Shown: positions 1-8,888 of the stretch, in pieces
Numbering within the stretch: position 1 is the first letter of the stretch
Layout: every line of letters starts with the position of its first letter
Source: SIG565 sp045594065
GTDB taxonomy: Bacteria > Bacillota > Clostridia > Oscillospirales > Acutalibacteraceae
Direction: 5' to 3'
Assembly: GCA_045594065.1 (NCBI GenBank)
Contig: JAZNXU010000002.1
Coordinates: 11,411-75,410, forward strand
DNA length: 64,000 bases
The notes under the pieces: generated by a model
The model's input: only the letters and a program-made list of their open reading frames with translations
Told to the model about the DNA's origin: nothing
Database searches by the model: none
Translations under genes and position numbers: made by a program

Positions 1-26
1 AGGGTAGAATAATTTTTAAATATTAA

Positions 27-51
27 AAGGGGGGTCCGCTCGACCTCCCTT
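27..51. other. Hairpin at the left edge
   Basis: A 10-bp stem (27-36 with 42-51, one G-U pair) closes a 5-base loop. No T-run follows on the plus strand; on the minus strand a T-rich stretch follows, so it could be a weak terminator for leftward transcription. No gene precedes it inside the window, so its role is open. Confidence 0.3.
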
Positions 52-99
52 GTTACATAAATTGCACCTTAAACATAGAATAATCTGAGGTGGTTTTTT

Positions 100-414
100 A
101 TGTTAGAAGCATTTATTTTTACTTTAATTATTTTTTTAGCGATTATCGGCATCAGCGAGGTTTTACACCTCTTAGCGCAATTTATAGTAAAACCTAAGAA
201 AAGGGCAAATAAATATTTGATAATACCGCTTGACAGCAGTGATGCCGAGCAACAAATATTATCAGTTCTGTGCGAATTTAAATGGTCGGGTAAAAAATTA
301 GCCGATAAGGTAATATTTTTAACCGACGCACTTGAAGCCAATACAGCACAGCGATTGGAAAATAATTATAAAAGCAGTATAGCTGAGTTCAAAAACGGAG
401 TTTTTTATGGATGA
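100..414 (+). CDS. Small single-span membrane protein, unknown function
   Basis: This 104-residue protein is not one I recognise. Residues 3-28 form one hydrophobic helix, followed by a basic patch (KPKKR, residues 32-36) that would place the remaining ~65 residues in the cytoplasm. The soluble part begins KYLIIPLD and looks like a small alpha/beta fold. The ATG follows GAGGTGG at good spacing. The stop codon overlaps the start of the recD2-type gene by 8 bp, so the two are probably translated from one transcript and may be functionally linked. Coding is supported by the overlap and the ribosome binding site; function is unknown. Confidence 0.6.
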   Translation: MLEAFIFTLIIFLAIIGISEVLHLLAQFIVKPKKRANKYLIIPLDSSDAEQQILSVLCEFKWSGKKLADKVIFLTDALEANTAQRLENNYKSSIAEFKNGVFYG

Positions 415-2623
415 GAATAAAAAAACAGAATCCTTTAGCGGAACTGTAGAGCGAATTACATATAAAAACGAAAGCAACGGATACACCGTATTAACCCTTT
501 CTAACGGCAGTGAAGATATTACTGCCGTTGGCATTATGCCGTTTGTGAGCGAGGGTGAGTACATCAATTGCACAGGTGAGTATGTTTTTCACCCAACCTA
601 CGGTGAGCAACTTAAGGTGGAGTTTTTTGAGCGTATTATAAAGGAAGATTCCGCTTCAATTTTAAAGTATCTTTCAAGCGGCTCAATTAAGGGAATAGGA
701 CCCGCAACGGCTCGGCGCATTGTCGAGGCTTATGGTGAGGAAAGCCTTGATATAATTGAAAACTTTCCCGAAAGGCTTGTGTCAATCAAGGGCATTTCTT
801 ACGAAAAAGCATTGGCTATTTCCGAGTCCTACAAAAATCAGTTCGGTATGCGCGAAATTATGTTAAAGCTTGCTGCTTTTAATGTCACCCCGCCTGAGGC
901 TCTCCGTATTTTCAGGAGATTTGGTACATCGGCAATTGAAAGAATAGAGCAAAATCCGTATTTACTGTGCTTTGAGGGGATTAATTTCGCTTTTGACAGG
1001 GTAGAGGAAATTGCAGCCGCTTATAAAATAGACAGCAATTCGACCGACCGAATTTTTGCGGGAGTAAAATTTGTCCTCGCTAAAAATACTCTGAATTCGC
1101 ATACCTGCCTGCCACACGATAAGCTGTGCTCCGTGGCGGCAGAGTTGCTTGATGTTTCATGCGATTCAGTAGAGGCGGTTATAGACGATGCAACTCGCAG
1201 CCTTAATTTAATTGCCGAGAAAATTGACGGCAGACTTTTTGTCTTCCTGCCTGAATATTATAAAAGTGAGAAATTTTCCGCATCACGAATTAAAATATTA
1301 TCGGAGTATGCCGAAAAACTCTTCCCGCTGGATGAGCTTGAAATTGATAGGGTAGAGGGAATGCTATCTTTAGAATTTGCTGAGCTTCAGCGTGCAGCCG
1401 TTAAAGCTGCGGTTGATAACGGCGTCTTTATTCTAACCGGTGGACCAGGTACAGGCAAAACCACTACACTAAATGCTATGATAAAGGTGTTCGAGCATCG
1501 CGAGCTTGATATTGTATTGGCGGCGCCCACAGGCAGAGCGGCACGCCGCATTACCGAGCTTACGGGGCTTCCCGCCAAAACCATTCACCGTTTGTTAGAA
1601 GCTGATTACGGCGGTGAAGACGAAGAAAAGCGTAGCTTTTGCCGAAACGAAAAAAATCCGCTTGATTGCGATGTTTTAATAGTCGATGAAATGTCTATGG
1701 TAGATACATTTCTGTTTGAGGGAATTTTGAGAGCATTGCGGGTCGGCTCACGCCTTATAATGGTAGGTGACGCAGATCAGCTGCCGAGTGTAGGCGCGGG
1801 CAATGTGCTTAATGATTTGCTCCAATTTTCAGACATTCCGAATATAAGGCTTAAAACCATATTTCGTCAGGCAGAGCTTAGCCGTATTGTAACTAACGCC
1901 CATAAAATTGTCGGCGGCGAATATCCGGAGTTTGATAATTCGAAAAATTCCGATTGCTTTTTGTTGCGCTCTGTGTCGGCAGATGATACTATAAACGAGG
2001 TCGCTCGTCTCGTTACCGAGCGCTTGCCTAAGGCATACGGATTTTCACCGATAGAGGATATTCAGGTGCTTTGTCCGTCAAGGCGGTTTAATACAGGCAG
2101 TGCTAATCTTAATATGGTACTTCAGGACGCAATTAATCCTAAGACAAAAAACACCGAGGAAATGTATTTCAAAGGTGGAGCTATCCGCACGGGCGATAAG
2201 GTTATGCAGATAAAGAATAACTATGATATCCTGTGGGAAAAGGATGACGGCGAAACAGGTAACGGCGTATTTAACGGGGATATTGGTTTTGTAACTAAGG
2301 TGGACAAGCGCTTTAGCAGTGTAACCGTAGATTTTGACGGGAAGAAGACTATTTATTCGGGCGAGGAGTTAGCTCAATTAGAGCTGGCGTATGCTGTGAC
2401 CGTACATAAAAGTCAGGGTAGTGAATTTGAGTGTATTGTAATGCCGCTTTTTGAAGTGCCCTCACGTCTTCGTTACCGCAACCTGCTTTATACAGCCGTT
2501 ACGAGAGCTAAAAAGATGCTTGTCATAATCGGTAGCAGCACGGTGCTCGCCCAAATGGTAGATAACGATAAAAAAACACTTCGTTACACAGGCCTTGGAC
2601 ATTTTTTAAGGAATAACGACTAA
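407..2623 (+). CDS. recD2: RecD2-family ATP-dependent DNA helicase
   Basis: This 738-residue superfamily-1B helicase is of the RecD2 (RecD-like, no RecBC partner) type, a 5'-3' DNA helicase linked to repair and replication-fork maintenance. Residues ~90-180 carry helix-hairpin-helix motifs (IKGIGPATARRI). The motor starts with Walker A GGPGTGKTTT near residue 345, followed by Walker B (VLIVDEMSMVD, ~426), GDADQLPSVGAG (~457) and a C-terminal VTVHKSQGSEF motif (~665) in the UvrD-like second RecA domain. The length matches the family (~730-800). No recB or recC lies nearby, which fits RecD2 rather than RecD. The ATG follows GGAG, and comF starts on the last base of the stop codon. Confidence 0.93.
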   Translation: MDENKKTESFSGTVERITYKNESNGYTVLTLSNGSEDITAVGIMPFVSEGEYINCTGEYVFHPTYGEQLKVEFFERIIKEDSASILKYLSSGSIKGIGPATARRIVEAYGEESLDIIENFPERLVSIKGISYEKALAISESYKNQFGMREIMLKLAAFNVTPPEALRIFRRFGTSAIERIEQNPYLLCFEGINFAFDRVEEIAAAYKIDSNSTDRIFAGVKFVLAKNTLNSHTCLPHDKLCSVAAELLDVSCDSVEAVIDDATRSLNLIAEKIDGRLFVFLPEYYKSEKFSASRIKILSEYAEKLFPLDELEIDRVEGMLSLEFAELQRAAVKAAVDNGVFILTGGPGTGKTTTLNAMIKVFEHRELDIVLAAPTGRAARRITELTGLPAKTIHRLLEADYGGEDEEKRSFCRNEKNPLDCDVLIVDEMSMVDTFLFEGILRALRVGSRLIMVGDADQLPSVGAGNVLNDLLQFSDIPNIRLKTIFRQAELSRIVTNAHKIVGGEYPEFDNSKNSDCFLLRSVSADDTINEVARLVTERLPKAYGFSPIEDIQVLCPSRRFNTGSANLNMVLQDAINPKTKNTEEMYFKGGAIRTGDKVMQIKNNYDILWEKDDGETGNGVFNGDIGFVTKVDKRFSSVTVDFDGKKTIYSGEELAQLELAYAVTVHKSQGSEFECIVMPLFEVPSRLRYRNLLYTAVTRAKKMLVIIGSSTVLAQMVDNDKKTLRYTGLGHFLRNND

Positions 2624-3321
2624 TGAGGATTATTAAGTATTTGCTTTGGCTGTTCTTTCCAAGCCGTTGTGCTTGCTGTAATAGGCTGATAAAAAGGAAT
2701 ATGCAGCTATGCTCGGAGTGCTTTGATAAGCTAGAGCGCATAGGTAAAATTTGCACCGTGTGCGGGTGTGAGAAGACTTCTTGTGAATGTAAGAGGCGGG
2801 TGTTCCATTTTGCAGGAGCGGTGGCACCGTTCAGTCACGGTGAATATTCTAAAGAGGTAGTTTATAACTTTAAATTCAGGAATAATATTGAAATAGCTAA
2901 TTTCCTTTGTTCTAATATGGCAAACAGCGTTAATGAGCATTTTGGGAATATAAAGTTTCAGTGCATAACAAATGTCCCTATGCATCCTCTTAAAAGGTTT
3001 ATTAAAGGCTATGACCATAGCAGGGTATTGGCAAAAAGACTATCGAGAGCGCTTGATATACCGTATATAAATTGTCTGCACAAAATTAAGCTTAATACTG
3101 CACAGCATAAAACACCCTATAAACAGCGCTTCGGCAATGTTAAGAATATATTAAGGTGCGATAAAATTTCGGCGCAAAATGTACTGCTTGTTGATGATAT
3201 CAAGACAACCGGCGCTACGCTTGACGAGTCTGCAAGGCAGTTATTGTTTGCCGGAGCCGAAAAAGTTTATTGTGTTACAGCAATTTCTAATAATTACAAG
3301 AAATCAACAGTTGAAAAATGA
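2623..3321 (+). CDS. comF: ComF family phosphoribosyltransferase-like protein
   Basis: This 232-residue ComF/GntX-type protein is related to late competence protein ComFC. The N-terminus carries a probable zinc site: CACC (17-20), CSEC (31-34), then CTVCGC and CEC (46-56). The C-terminal half is a type-I phosphoribosyltransferase fold with the PRPP-binding loop LLVDDIKTTGATL (~188-200). The family is associated with DNA uptake, although the reaction is not settled. It overlaps the helicase gene by 1 bp (TAATG). With dprA at 22.1 kb, it hints that natural transformation genes are retained; no comE or comG genes are visible here. Confidence 0.88.
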   Translation: MRIIKYLLWLFFPSRCACCNRLIKRNMQLCSECFDKLERIGKICTVCGCEKTSCECKRRVFHFAGAVAPFSHGEYSKEVVYNFKFRNNIEIANFLCSNMANSVNEHFGNIKFQCITNVPMHPLKRFIKGYDHSRVLAKRLSRALDIPYINCLHKIKLNTAQHKTPYKQRFGNVKNILRCDKISAQNVLLVDDIKTTGATLDESARQLLFAGAEKVYCVTAISNNYKKSTVEK

Positions 3322-3355
3322 AGAAATATAAAATATAATATAATCGGTGATATAA

Positions 3356-4378
3356 ATGACTACTGATATTGGGGTAGATATAGGCTCCTCTAAAACGGTG
3401 ATATTTTCAAGCTCGAAAATTGTGCTTGAAAAGCCGAGTGTCGTAACGGTTGATGCCGACACTTGGCAGCCTTTATATTTCGGAGAGAAAGCATTACAGA
3501 CTTTTGGCAGAACGCCGGACAGTCTTGTTTGCGTGCACCCTATAGAGCATGGTACTATAGCTGATTTGGATATTGCTGAAGCAATGCTTAAAAATTATAT
3601 GGACGAGGCTTTTGGTCGTAAAATTTTCAAGCCCCGAGTTATGGCGGCATTACCTACAGGCGTTACCGAACTTCAACACCACTCTATGGCACAGGTTGTA
3701 GAGGCAGGCGGGGGCAGAAATGTATCGGTAATTGAAAATCCCATAGCCGTTGCAATTGGCTTAGGGTTGGATTTCACTCAGCCGCGCGGCAGTCTTATTG
3801 TTGATATGGGCGCAGGAACAACCGATATTGCAACAATATCTTTAGGCGGTATCGCGCAGTGCGATTCTTTCAAGGTTGCAGGTAACACCTTCGATGAGCT
3901 TATAATTAAATATATCCGTAAAGAGTACGGCGTTGAAATAGGTCCTCTTACTGCTGAAAACCTAAAAAAGCAGTTAAGCACAGTAGTTAAACGCCCTGTT
4001 GAAATAGGTGTTGTTGCTAAGGGTAGAAATGTTTTTACAGGTCTCCCCCAAACTCTCGATGTTACATCTACCGAAATTCACAAGGTTATAATTGATGCGG
4101 CGCTGTCAATTTGTAACGCCATTCGCAAGGTGCTTGAAAAAACCGACCCTGATATTGTCGCTGATGTTATGAACGATGGCATCTATCTAACCGGCGGCAC
4201 CTCACTTATGAACGGAATGCCTGAACTTATACAGCAGTATTTCGGAACAAAGGTACATATCGATTCAGACCCGACGCACAGCGTTGTTCGAGGTGCGGCA
4301 ATAGCACTTAAAAATCCGTCATTACTCGAAAATGTAGACTTTCAATATCGCTCAATTAAAGAATTGGCGGTTGAATAA
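3356..4378 (+). CDS. mreB: Rod shape-determining protein MreB/Mbl
   Basis: This 340-residue bacterial actin polymerises under the membrane and directs lateral wall synthesis. It shows the actin-fold phosphate loops: DIGVDIGSSKTVI at residues 3-15, DMGAGTTDIATISLGG near 150, and the adenosine motif LTGGTSLMNGMPEL near 280. The length is typical (330-345). The start is preceded by GGTGAT. There is no mreC, mreD or pbp2 next to it, so it may be a solitary MreB/Mbl paralogue; the exact subtype cannot be settled from the sequence alone. A lipoprotein gene follows after 21 bp. Confidence 0.93.
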   Translation: MTTDIGVDIGSSKTVIFSSSKIVLEKPSVVTVDADTWQPLYFGEKALQTFGRTPDSLVCVHPIEHGTIADLDIAEAMLKNYMDEAFGRKIFKPRVMAALPTGVTELQHHSMAQVVEAGGGRNVSVIENPIAVAIGLGLDFTQPRGSLIVDMGAGTTDIATISLGGIAQCDSFKVAGNTFDELIIKYIRKEYGVEIGPLTAENLKKQLSTVVKRPVEIGVVAKGRNVFTGLPQTLDVTSTEIHKVIIDAALSICNAIRKVLEKTDPDIVADVMNDGIYLTGGTSLMNGMPELIQQYFGTKVHIDSDPTHSVVRGAAIALKNPSLLENVDFQYRSIKELAVE

Positions 4379-4399
4379 AAATTTTTGGAGGTAACCTTA

Positions 4400-4885
4400 A
4401 TGAAAAAGCTTTTATGTATTATTTTCGCACTCTGTTTAGTATTAACACTTTCCGCATGCAAAAAGGAGTCTAATGAAAACTCTGACAGTAATGGTGGTTC
4501 GAATTCCGGCTCATCTTCTGAGAACGCTGAAAATAAAGGCTCTTCGTCTGATAAAGACCTTATTGACTCGGATATACCAGCTGATGATGAAAATTCATTT
4601 GAGTTTGGCAATTCTACGCCGAGTAATAACGGCAATTCTTCAGGCAATAATGGGAACGCTGGAACAGGAAATGGCACCACAGGTAGCGGAAACGGCACTG
4701 GCTCTAACAGCGGCAGCAACACAGGCTCGGGCGAGAGTGACGGAGGAAATACCGAAACTGATAATAGTGGCGGCTCGGGTGAAAATGGTAGTAACGGTGA
4801 TAATACCGATTCTAATGATCCGGACGATAAAACAAGCGTTGATGATGGCTCGGACGGCTTTAAAGGTGGAAAAATTCATTTTTAA
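4400..4885 (+). CDS. Low-complexity Ser/Gly/Asn-rich lipoprotein
   Basis: This protein of about 161 residues has a clear lipoprotein signal: basic MKK, a hydrophobic core, and lipobox LSAC with the modified Cys near residue 20. The rest of the chain is almost entirely Ser, Gly, Asn, Thr, Asp and Glu (SGSSSENAEN, GSNSGSNTGSGES), with no predicted fold. A disordered linker or wall-spanning spacer is the natural reading, but no function can be assigned. I take the ATG at 4400, which sits 9 bases after GGAGG; an upstream TTG in frame would bury that site. Repetitive base composition makes alternative frames look open here; those are artefacts. Confidence 0.75.
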   Translation: MKKLLCIIFALCLVLTLSACKKESNENSDSNGGSNSGSSSENAENKGSSSDKDLIDSDIPADDENSFEFGNSTPSNNGNSSGNNGNAGTGNGTTGSGNGTGSNSGSNTGSGESDGGNTETDNSGGSGENGSNGDNTDSNDPDDKTSVDDGSDGFKGGKIHF

Positions 4886-4896
4886 CTAACAAAAAT

Positions 4897-4922
4897 AAAG
4901 CACCGCCACATGTCGGTGCTTT
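4897..4922 (+). terminator. Hairpin after the lipoprotein gene
   Basis: A 9-bp stem (4897-4905 with 4914-4922, AAAGCACCG/CGGTGCTTT) encloses an 8-base loop. The 3' side ends in TTT but no longer T-run follows, so termination is probably partial, letting transcription continue into trmB. Confidence 0.55.
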
Positions 4923-4939
4923 AGTTATTGGGTGATACT

Positions 4940-5620
4940 ATGCGAATGCGTAAAAAGAAAAATCTAGAGGGTAGGCTTGAAAATTGTCGGGATAATCTGA
5001 TAATTATTGATAGGGTTGACCGAAATTTCAATACTGCAAAAACTCAAAAGGAATACATAGATTTTACCGAGATTTTCGGTAATGATAACCCTCTGCACCT
5101 CGAAATCGGTTGTGGAAAGGGCCAGTTTGCCTGTGAAATTGCAAAGCGACATCCTGATATTAATTTCATTGCGGTTGAAAAAACTGCCAATGTAATAGTT
5201 TCGGCATGTGAAAGTGCAAAAAAGCAGGGTATAAATAATTTGGTGTTCATAAAATGCGGGGCAGAGTATATCCCGTCGATAATACAGCCTGAAACTATTA
5301 GCCGTATTTACCTTAATTTTTCCTGTCCGTTCCCCAAAAAGAAATATGCAAATCACCGCTTAACGGCACAACCTTTTCTTGAAATCTATTCCGAAATTAT
5401 GAAAAACGGTGCTGAAATTCATCAGAAAACCGATAATAAGGGGCTTTTTGAGTTTTCAATCGAGCAGCTATCAGCCTTTGGCTTTAAACTTAAAAACATT
5501 TCACTCGACTTGCACAACAGTGATTTTGAGGGTAATATCGTTACCGAGTACGAGTCGAAATTTGTAGCTCAGGGTCTGCCGATTTATCGCCTTGAAGCTT
5601 ATCTTGAAAGTGGGAAGTAA
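4940..5620 (+). CDS. trmB: tRNA (guanine-N7-)-methyltransferase
   Basis: This 226-residue class-I SAM-dependent methyltransferase makes m7G46 in tRNA. SAM motif I is LEIGCGKGQFACEIA (~54-68), followed by FIAVEK. The family motif usually reading N-F-P/S-D-P-W-P-K-K is here NFSCPFPKKK (~126-135), with Cys replacing the conserved Asp and Phe replacing Trp. The C-terminal GLPIYRLEAY matches the family ending. The ATG at 4940 follows GGTGAT; an upstream TTG in frame lacks a ribosome binding site. A HAD phosphatase gene starts 1 base after the stop. The family call is firm; the motif change raises the question of altered activity. Confidence 0.87.
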   Translation: MRMRKKKNLEGRLENCRDNLIIIDRVDRNFNTAKTQKEYIDFTEIFGNDNPLHLEIGCGKGQFACEIAKRHPDINFIAVEKTANVIVSACESAKKQGINNLVFIKCGAEYIPSIIQPETISRIYLNFSCPFPKKKYANHRLTAQPFLEIYSEIMKNGAEIHQKTDNKGLFEFSIEQLSAFGFKLKNISLDLHNSDFEGNIVTEYESKFVAQGLPIYRLEAYLESGK

Positions 5621-5621
5621 A

Positions 5622-6215
5622 ATGATTAAAAATTTAATTTTCGATTTTGGTAATGTAGTCATCAAATTCGACCCATATTATATGGCATCTGCCATTACCG
5701 AAAGCGAAGAAGAAAAACAGATACTTATAAAAACAGTATTTAATCCCATAACCTTTGAGCTTACCGACAGAGGATATGTTACATTGGAAAAGCATATTGC
5801 AATGGTCCTGCCTGAGGTACCTACAGCACTTCACGAAAAAGCGGTAAAGCTCTTAAAAGAGTGGTATTTGCATCTTCCCGTAATGGACGGTATGGAAGAG
5901 TTACTTAAAAGTGCAAAAAAAGCAGGCTACAAGCTATATCTACTTTCAAATATAAATGTGCATTTTGGTAATCATCGTGATGAGGTGGAGATTTTAAAGC
6001 TTTTTGATGGCATGGTGCTTTCGAGCGATATACATTTTATAAAACCAGAGCCTGAAATTTACGAACACTTAATAAGTAAATACGGTCTAAAAAAACAAGA
6101 ATGTCTTTTTATTGACGACCGTCAGGTTAATATATGCGGTGCAGAGGCTATAGGCATTAAGGGCTATCTGTTCGAGAATGCTGACAAGCTTTGTGAGTAT
6201 ATAAAGGCGAATTAA
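5622..6215 (+). CDS. HAD-superfamily hydrolase (subfamily IA)
   Basis: This 197-residue protein resembles YihX-type phosphatases. Motif I reads IFDFGNVVIKFDP: the nucleophile Asp is present (residue ~8) and the second Asp of the usual DxD is replaced by Gly, as is normal in this subfamily. Motif II is LLSN (~113), the motif III Lys lies in FIKPEPEIY (~145), and motif IV is LFIDDRQVN (~166). The helical cap (~20-90) is the small type. Such enzymes dephosphorylate small sugar or nucleotide phosphates; the substrate cannot be predicted. Start codon ATG is 1 base after the trmB stop, so the two genes are co-transcribed. Confidence 0.85.
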   Translation: MIKNLIFDFGNVVIKFDPYYMASAITESEEEKQILIKTVFNPITFELTDRGYVTLEKHIAMVLPEVPTALHEKAVKLLKEWYLHLPVMDGMEELLKSAKKAGYKLYLLSNINVHFGNHRDEVEILKLFDGMVLSSDIHFIKPEPEIYEHLISKYGLKKQECLFIDDRQVNICGAEAIGIKGYLFENADKLCEYIKAN

Positions 6216-6305
6216 TATTGATATTTCACAAAAATCTTTAAATTAAGGATTATCAGTGGAAAAATATGCCTGTTTTTAGGGGTAAATGCGTGCGCTTTCT
6301 AGAAT

Positions 6306-6539
6306 TTGCGCGGGTTAGATGCTTTCTCCGGTATTTTCCGTGGCGCACTTGATGCAAAAGCCGCCTATATAAATAAAGAAATGCAGGTAGCTGCAACCTA
6401 CGCCATAGCAGGAGTATTAGACGAAGATGAATTAAGCACCGAGAAAATTCTTCCAAAAGCCTTTGATAAGCGTATAGCTTCTGCAGTGGCAAAGGCGGTA
6501 AAGCAGACGGCTATAAATACAGGAGGAGCAAGAATATGA
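6306..6539 (+). pseudogene. C-terminal remnant of NAD(P)-dependent malic enzyme
   Basis: The frame encodes about 77 residues matching only the extreme C-terminus of malic enzymes: RGLDAFSGIFRGALDAKA, INKEMQVAATYAIAGV, a Pro/Phe-Asp segment (PKAFDKRI), AVAKAVKQTA and the natural end TGGARI. An in-frame TAG at 6300 stops the frame upstream, and nothing between the HAD gene and here resembles the missing ~300+ residues. It is therefore a 5'-deleted fossil. Its stop codon overlaps the ATG of the following lipoprotein gene, whose AGGAGG site (6521-6526) lies inside the remnant; this may be why this stretch was kept. Translation is unlikely because there is no start site. Confidence 0.7.
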
Positions 6540-8107
6540 AACGGTTAATTAGTGTTTGTTTAGCTTTTATACTAGCTATATCCTTTACGGCCTGCAAAGC
6601 GGAAAACGCAAATAGCGTTCAAAATGGCAGCACTAACATTACCAATAGCGATAATACCTTTAAAGCTTTAGCAACCGATATTAACCCCACCGTTCAGGGT
6701 ATGTTTTACCGAAATGTTGTGGGCGTTGATAAGCGCTCAAGCGACCCTGCTGTAAAAGCGGTTGATGAAAAGTCAGATGCCTTACTTAAAACTATCGAGG
6801 AATATCCCGATACTCTAAAGGCTAAAGAGGGCTGTAAAACTTATTACATATCTAACGACGGCGATGATAAAAACGACGGCCTTACTCCCGAAACTGCAAG
6901 AGCTACATATCTGTCGGTTAAAACCTTTTTGCAATCCGGTGATGTAGTGTTATTTCGCCGCGGTGACCTTTGGCGCGGACAAATGCATCTTATCTCAGGT
7001 GTTTCCTACGGCGCATACGGCGAGGGTATCAAGCCCCGTTTCTACGGTAGTGTTGACGGCTCCAAAAACGGCATCGGCGAATGGAAAACTACTGAATATG
7101 AAGATGTTTATATGTTCAGCCGAGTAATTTCTAATTATTCGAGCATTTTCTTCAATAACGGCGAAGCCTACGGTCGACCCGTTCAAAGTTTTGATGATAT
7201 AAGCAGCAGAAAATATAATGTTATATATAAGTCCGGCAAGGTGTATTTGTACAGTCCCGATGGCAATCCCCAAGACCTTTTTGAGGTGATCGAGATTGTA
7301 GAGGGCTATGACCTTATTACAGCAAGTAAAACCACGCCCGAAAATCCCACCTCAGATGTGGTTATTCAAAACCTAACGGTTATGTACGCCGGTCGCCACG
7401 GAATTGCCCCAGGAAACAGTAAAAATATTGAAATTTCGGGTTGCATCATAGGTTATATGGGCGGTTTGAATCTTTATTTGGGCGGCACATCAATCGGCAA
7501 CGGAATTGAGTTTTGGGGTAATGTAAAAAATGTAAGCTGCCACCATAATTATGTGTTCCAATGCTTTGACGACGGTATTACCCATCAATCAAACTCAGGT
7601 ATGAAATACTCGGTAGTAGAAGAAGAGGTTTCCTATTGCGATAATCTTATAGAATACTGTATTGCGGGATTAAATTCTTTTATTCCACAGATAAATACAG
7701 GCACTTCCTACGATGCTACTGAATACTTTAAAAATTACACTGCCGAATACGGTAATGTTTATTTAAAAAATAATATTTGCCGTTACGGTGGCTATGGCTG
7801 GGGCTATCCGGACCGACCAGATAAGGCATCTACCGAGGATATTAAATATCGCCCCGCAATGCATAAAGGCGTGCTGGTAATCGAGGGTAATATATTCGAC
7901 CGTGCTAAACACGGCGCATTGATTTTCAGCACCTACGGCGATAAAAAAGACCTGCTCTCTTTCACAAACAATACAATTTTACAGGAAGAAAACCGCCGCG
8001 TTATGAATGTGGTAGGAGATAAAATATATGCAGGCGACGCAACCGATGAATATTTAGGCAAGTATTTTAGTAATTATTCTGGCAATACTTTTACTGTAGT
8101 TGAATAA
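6536..8107 (+). CDS. Right-handed beta-helix repeat lipoprotein
   Basis: This 523-residue exported lipoprotein has a signal peptide with lipobox FTAC (modified Cys ~20), then a linker. From residue ~100 it shows the fold seen in polysaccharide-active beta-helix proteins: YYISNDGDDKNDG, GDVVLFRRGDLWRG, a GVSYGAYGEG segment, then many short repeats (VVIQNLTVMYAG, IEISGCIIGYMGG, VSCHHNYVFQC, NNICRYGGYG, IEGNIFDRA) consistent with parallel beta-helix coils. The likely role is binding or cleaving a glycan at the cell surface, but no catalytic residues can be named. A paralogue lacking a signal peptide lies at 52791-54338. AGGAGG precedes the ATG by 9 bases, and a strong terminator follows. Confidence 0.78.
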   Translation: MKRLISVCLAFILAISFTACKAENANSVQNGSTNITNSDNTFKALATDINPTVQGMFYRNVVGVDKRSSDPAVKAVDEKSDALLKTIEEYPDTLKAKEGCKTYYISNDGDDKNDGLTPETARATYLSVKTFLQSGDVVLFRRGDLWRGQMHLISGVSYGAYGEGIKPRFYGSVDGSKNGIGEWKTTEYEDVYMFSRVISNYSSIFFNNGEAYGRPVQSFDDISSRKYNVIYKSGKVYLYSPDGNPQDLFEVIEIVEGYDLITASKTTPENPTSDVVIQNLTVMYAGRHGIAPGNSKNIEISGCIIGYMGGLNLYLGGTSIGNGIEFWGNVKNVSCHHNYVFQCFDDGITHQSNSGMKYSVVEEEVSYCDNLIEYCIAGLNSFIPQINTGTSYDATEYFKNYTAEYGNVYLKNNICRYGGYGWGYPDRPDKASTEDIKYRPAMHKGVLVIEGNIFDRAKHGALIFSTYGDKKDLLSFTNNTILQEENRRVMNVVGDKIYAGDATDEYLGKYFSNYSGNTFTVVE

Positions 8108-8110
8108 CTA

Positions 8111-8148
8111 AATCCCCTTATAAGCTACCGCTTATAAGGGGATTTTTT
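8111..8148. terminator. Strong terminator between convergent genes
   Basis: A 15-bp perfect stem (8111-8125 with 8130-8144) with loop TACC is followed by TTTTTT. It lies between the beta-helix lipoprotein (+) and the DUF554 gene (-), and can serve both directions. Confidence 0.9.
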
Positions 8149-8168
8149 AATTAATCTTAATAAGTAAA

Positions 8169-8876
8169 TTAAATAATTGCAAATATCAAAATCGGCAGGA
8201 AAATGGCGGGCAAATAGTTCATAACCTTAATTTTGGTAAGATGTAACATATTCAGTGCTATTGCCACTATTAATAGCGAGCCGATAGTCGACATATTAAC
8301 TATTATTTCTTCAGTCAGCACGGGGGCAAGCCATACCGCCGCGAGCGTAATTCCGCCCTCAATTATAAGCACTGCAACGCTCGATAGCATTACACCAAAG
8401 CCGAAAGAGGCTGTAAGCGGAATTGCGGCAACACAGTCAATTAGGCTTTTTGAATAAAGCGTTATGTTATCGCCCGATATACCGCTATCTATTGAGCCTA
8501 CCACAGTCATAGCGCCTACACAGAAAAGCATAGTAGCAGACACAAAGCCCTCGGAAATTCTTTGATTTCCGCCGTTTTTGTTAAAGCCATTTTCAATCTT
8601 GTGAGCTAAGCGGTTAACCCATTTGTCAATATCTATAAGCTCTCCGATTATTGCACCAATGGCTATCGAAATTATTATAACAAGAATGTTGTTTTGCTCG
8701 TTTAACATTCCGTCAATGCCAATTAGCAGTACGCAGAACGCCATTCCTGAAAAGAGTGCAGAGCGCACGCGTTCGGGAATGCCCTTTTTAAAAAGCATTC
8801 CCACGGCACTACCTAAAATCACTAAAAAGAAATTTACTACAGCGCCGCTTTTTAGAATATTAAGGATTATTTCCAT
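8169..8876 (-). CDS. DUF554 family integral membrane protein
   Basis: This 235-residue protein is almost entirely hydrophobic, with about six or seven membrane spans. It matches the DUF554 (YdfK-like) family: an N-terminal VNFFLVILGSAVGMLFKKG segment, the conserved IDKWVNRLA patch (~85), and GAMTVVGSIDSG (~122-133), followed by a second half of similar design. Its transport or other role is not established. The gene is transcribed leftward behind the short-chain dehydrogenase, 12 bp downstream of its stop, so the two probably form a two-gene operon. Confidence 0.82.
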   Translation of the reverse strand: MEIILNILKSGAVVNFFLVILGSAVGMLFKKGIPERVRSALFSGMAFCVLLIGIDGMLNEQNNILVIIISIAIGAIIGELIDIDKWVNRLAHKIENGFNKNGGNQRISEGFVSATMLFCVGAMTVVGSIDSGISGDNITLYSKSLIDCVAAIPLTASFGFGVMLSSVAVLIIEGGITLAAVWLAPVLTEEIIVNMSTIGSLLIVAIALNMLHLTKIKVMNYLPAIFLPILIFAII

Positions 8877-8888
8877 ATGTCTATCACA

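Noticed and set aside
4473..4889. 138-codon ORF overlapping the Ser/Gly-rich lipoprotein in another frame
   Set aside because: The repetitive composition of the lipoprotein gene keeps other frames open; no start site, and the signal peptide frame is clearly the coding one.
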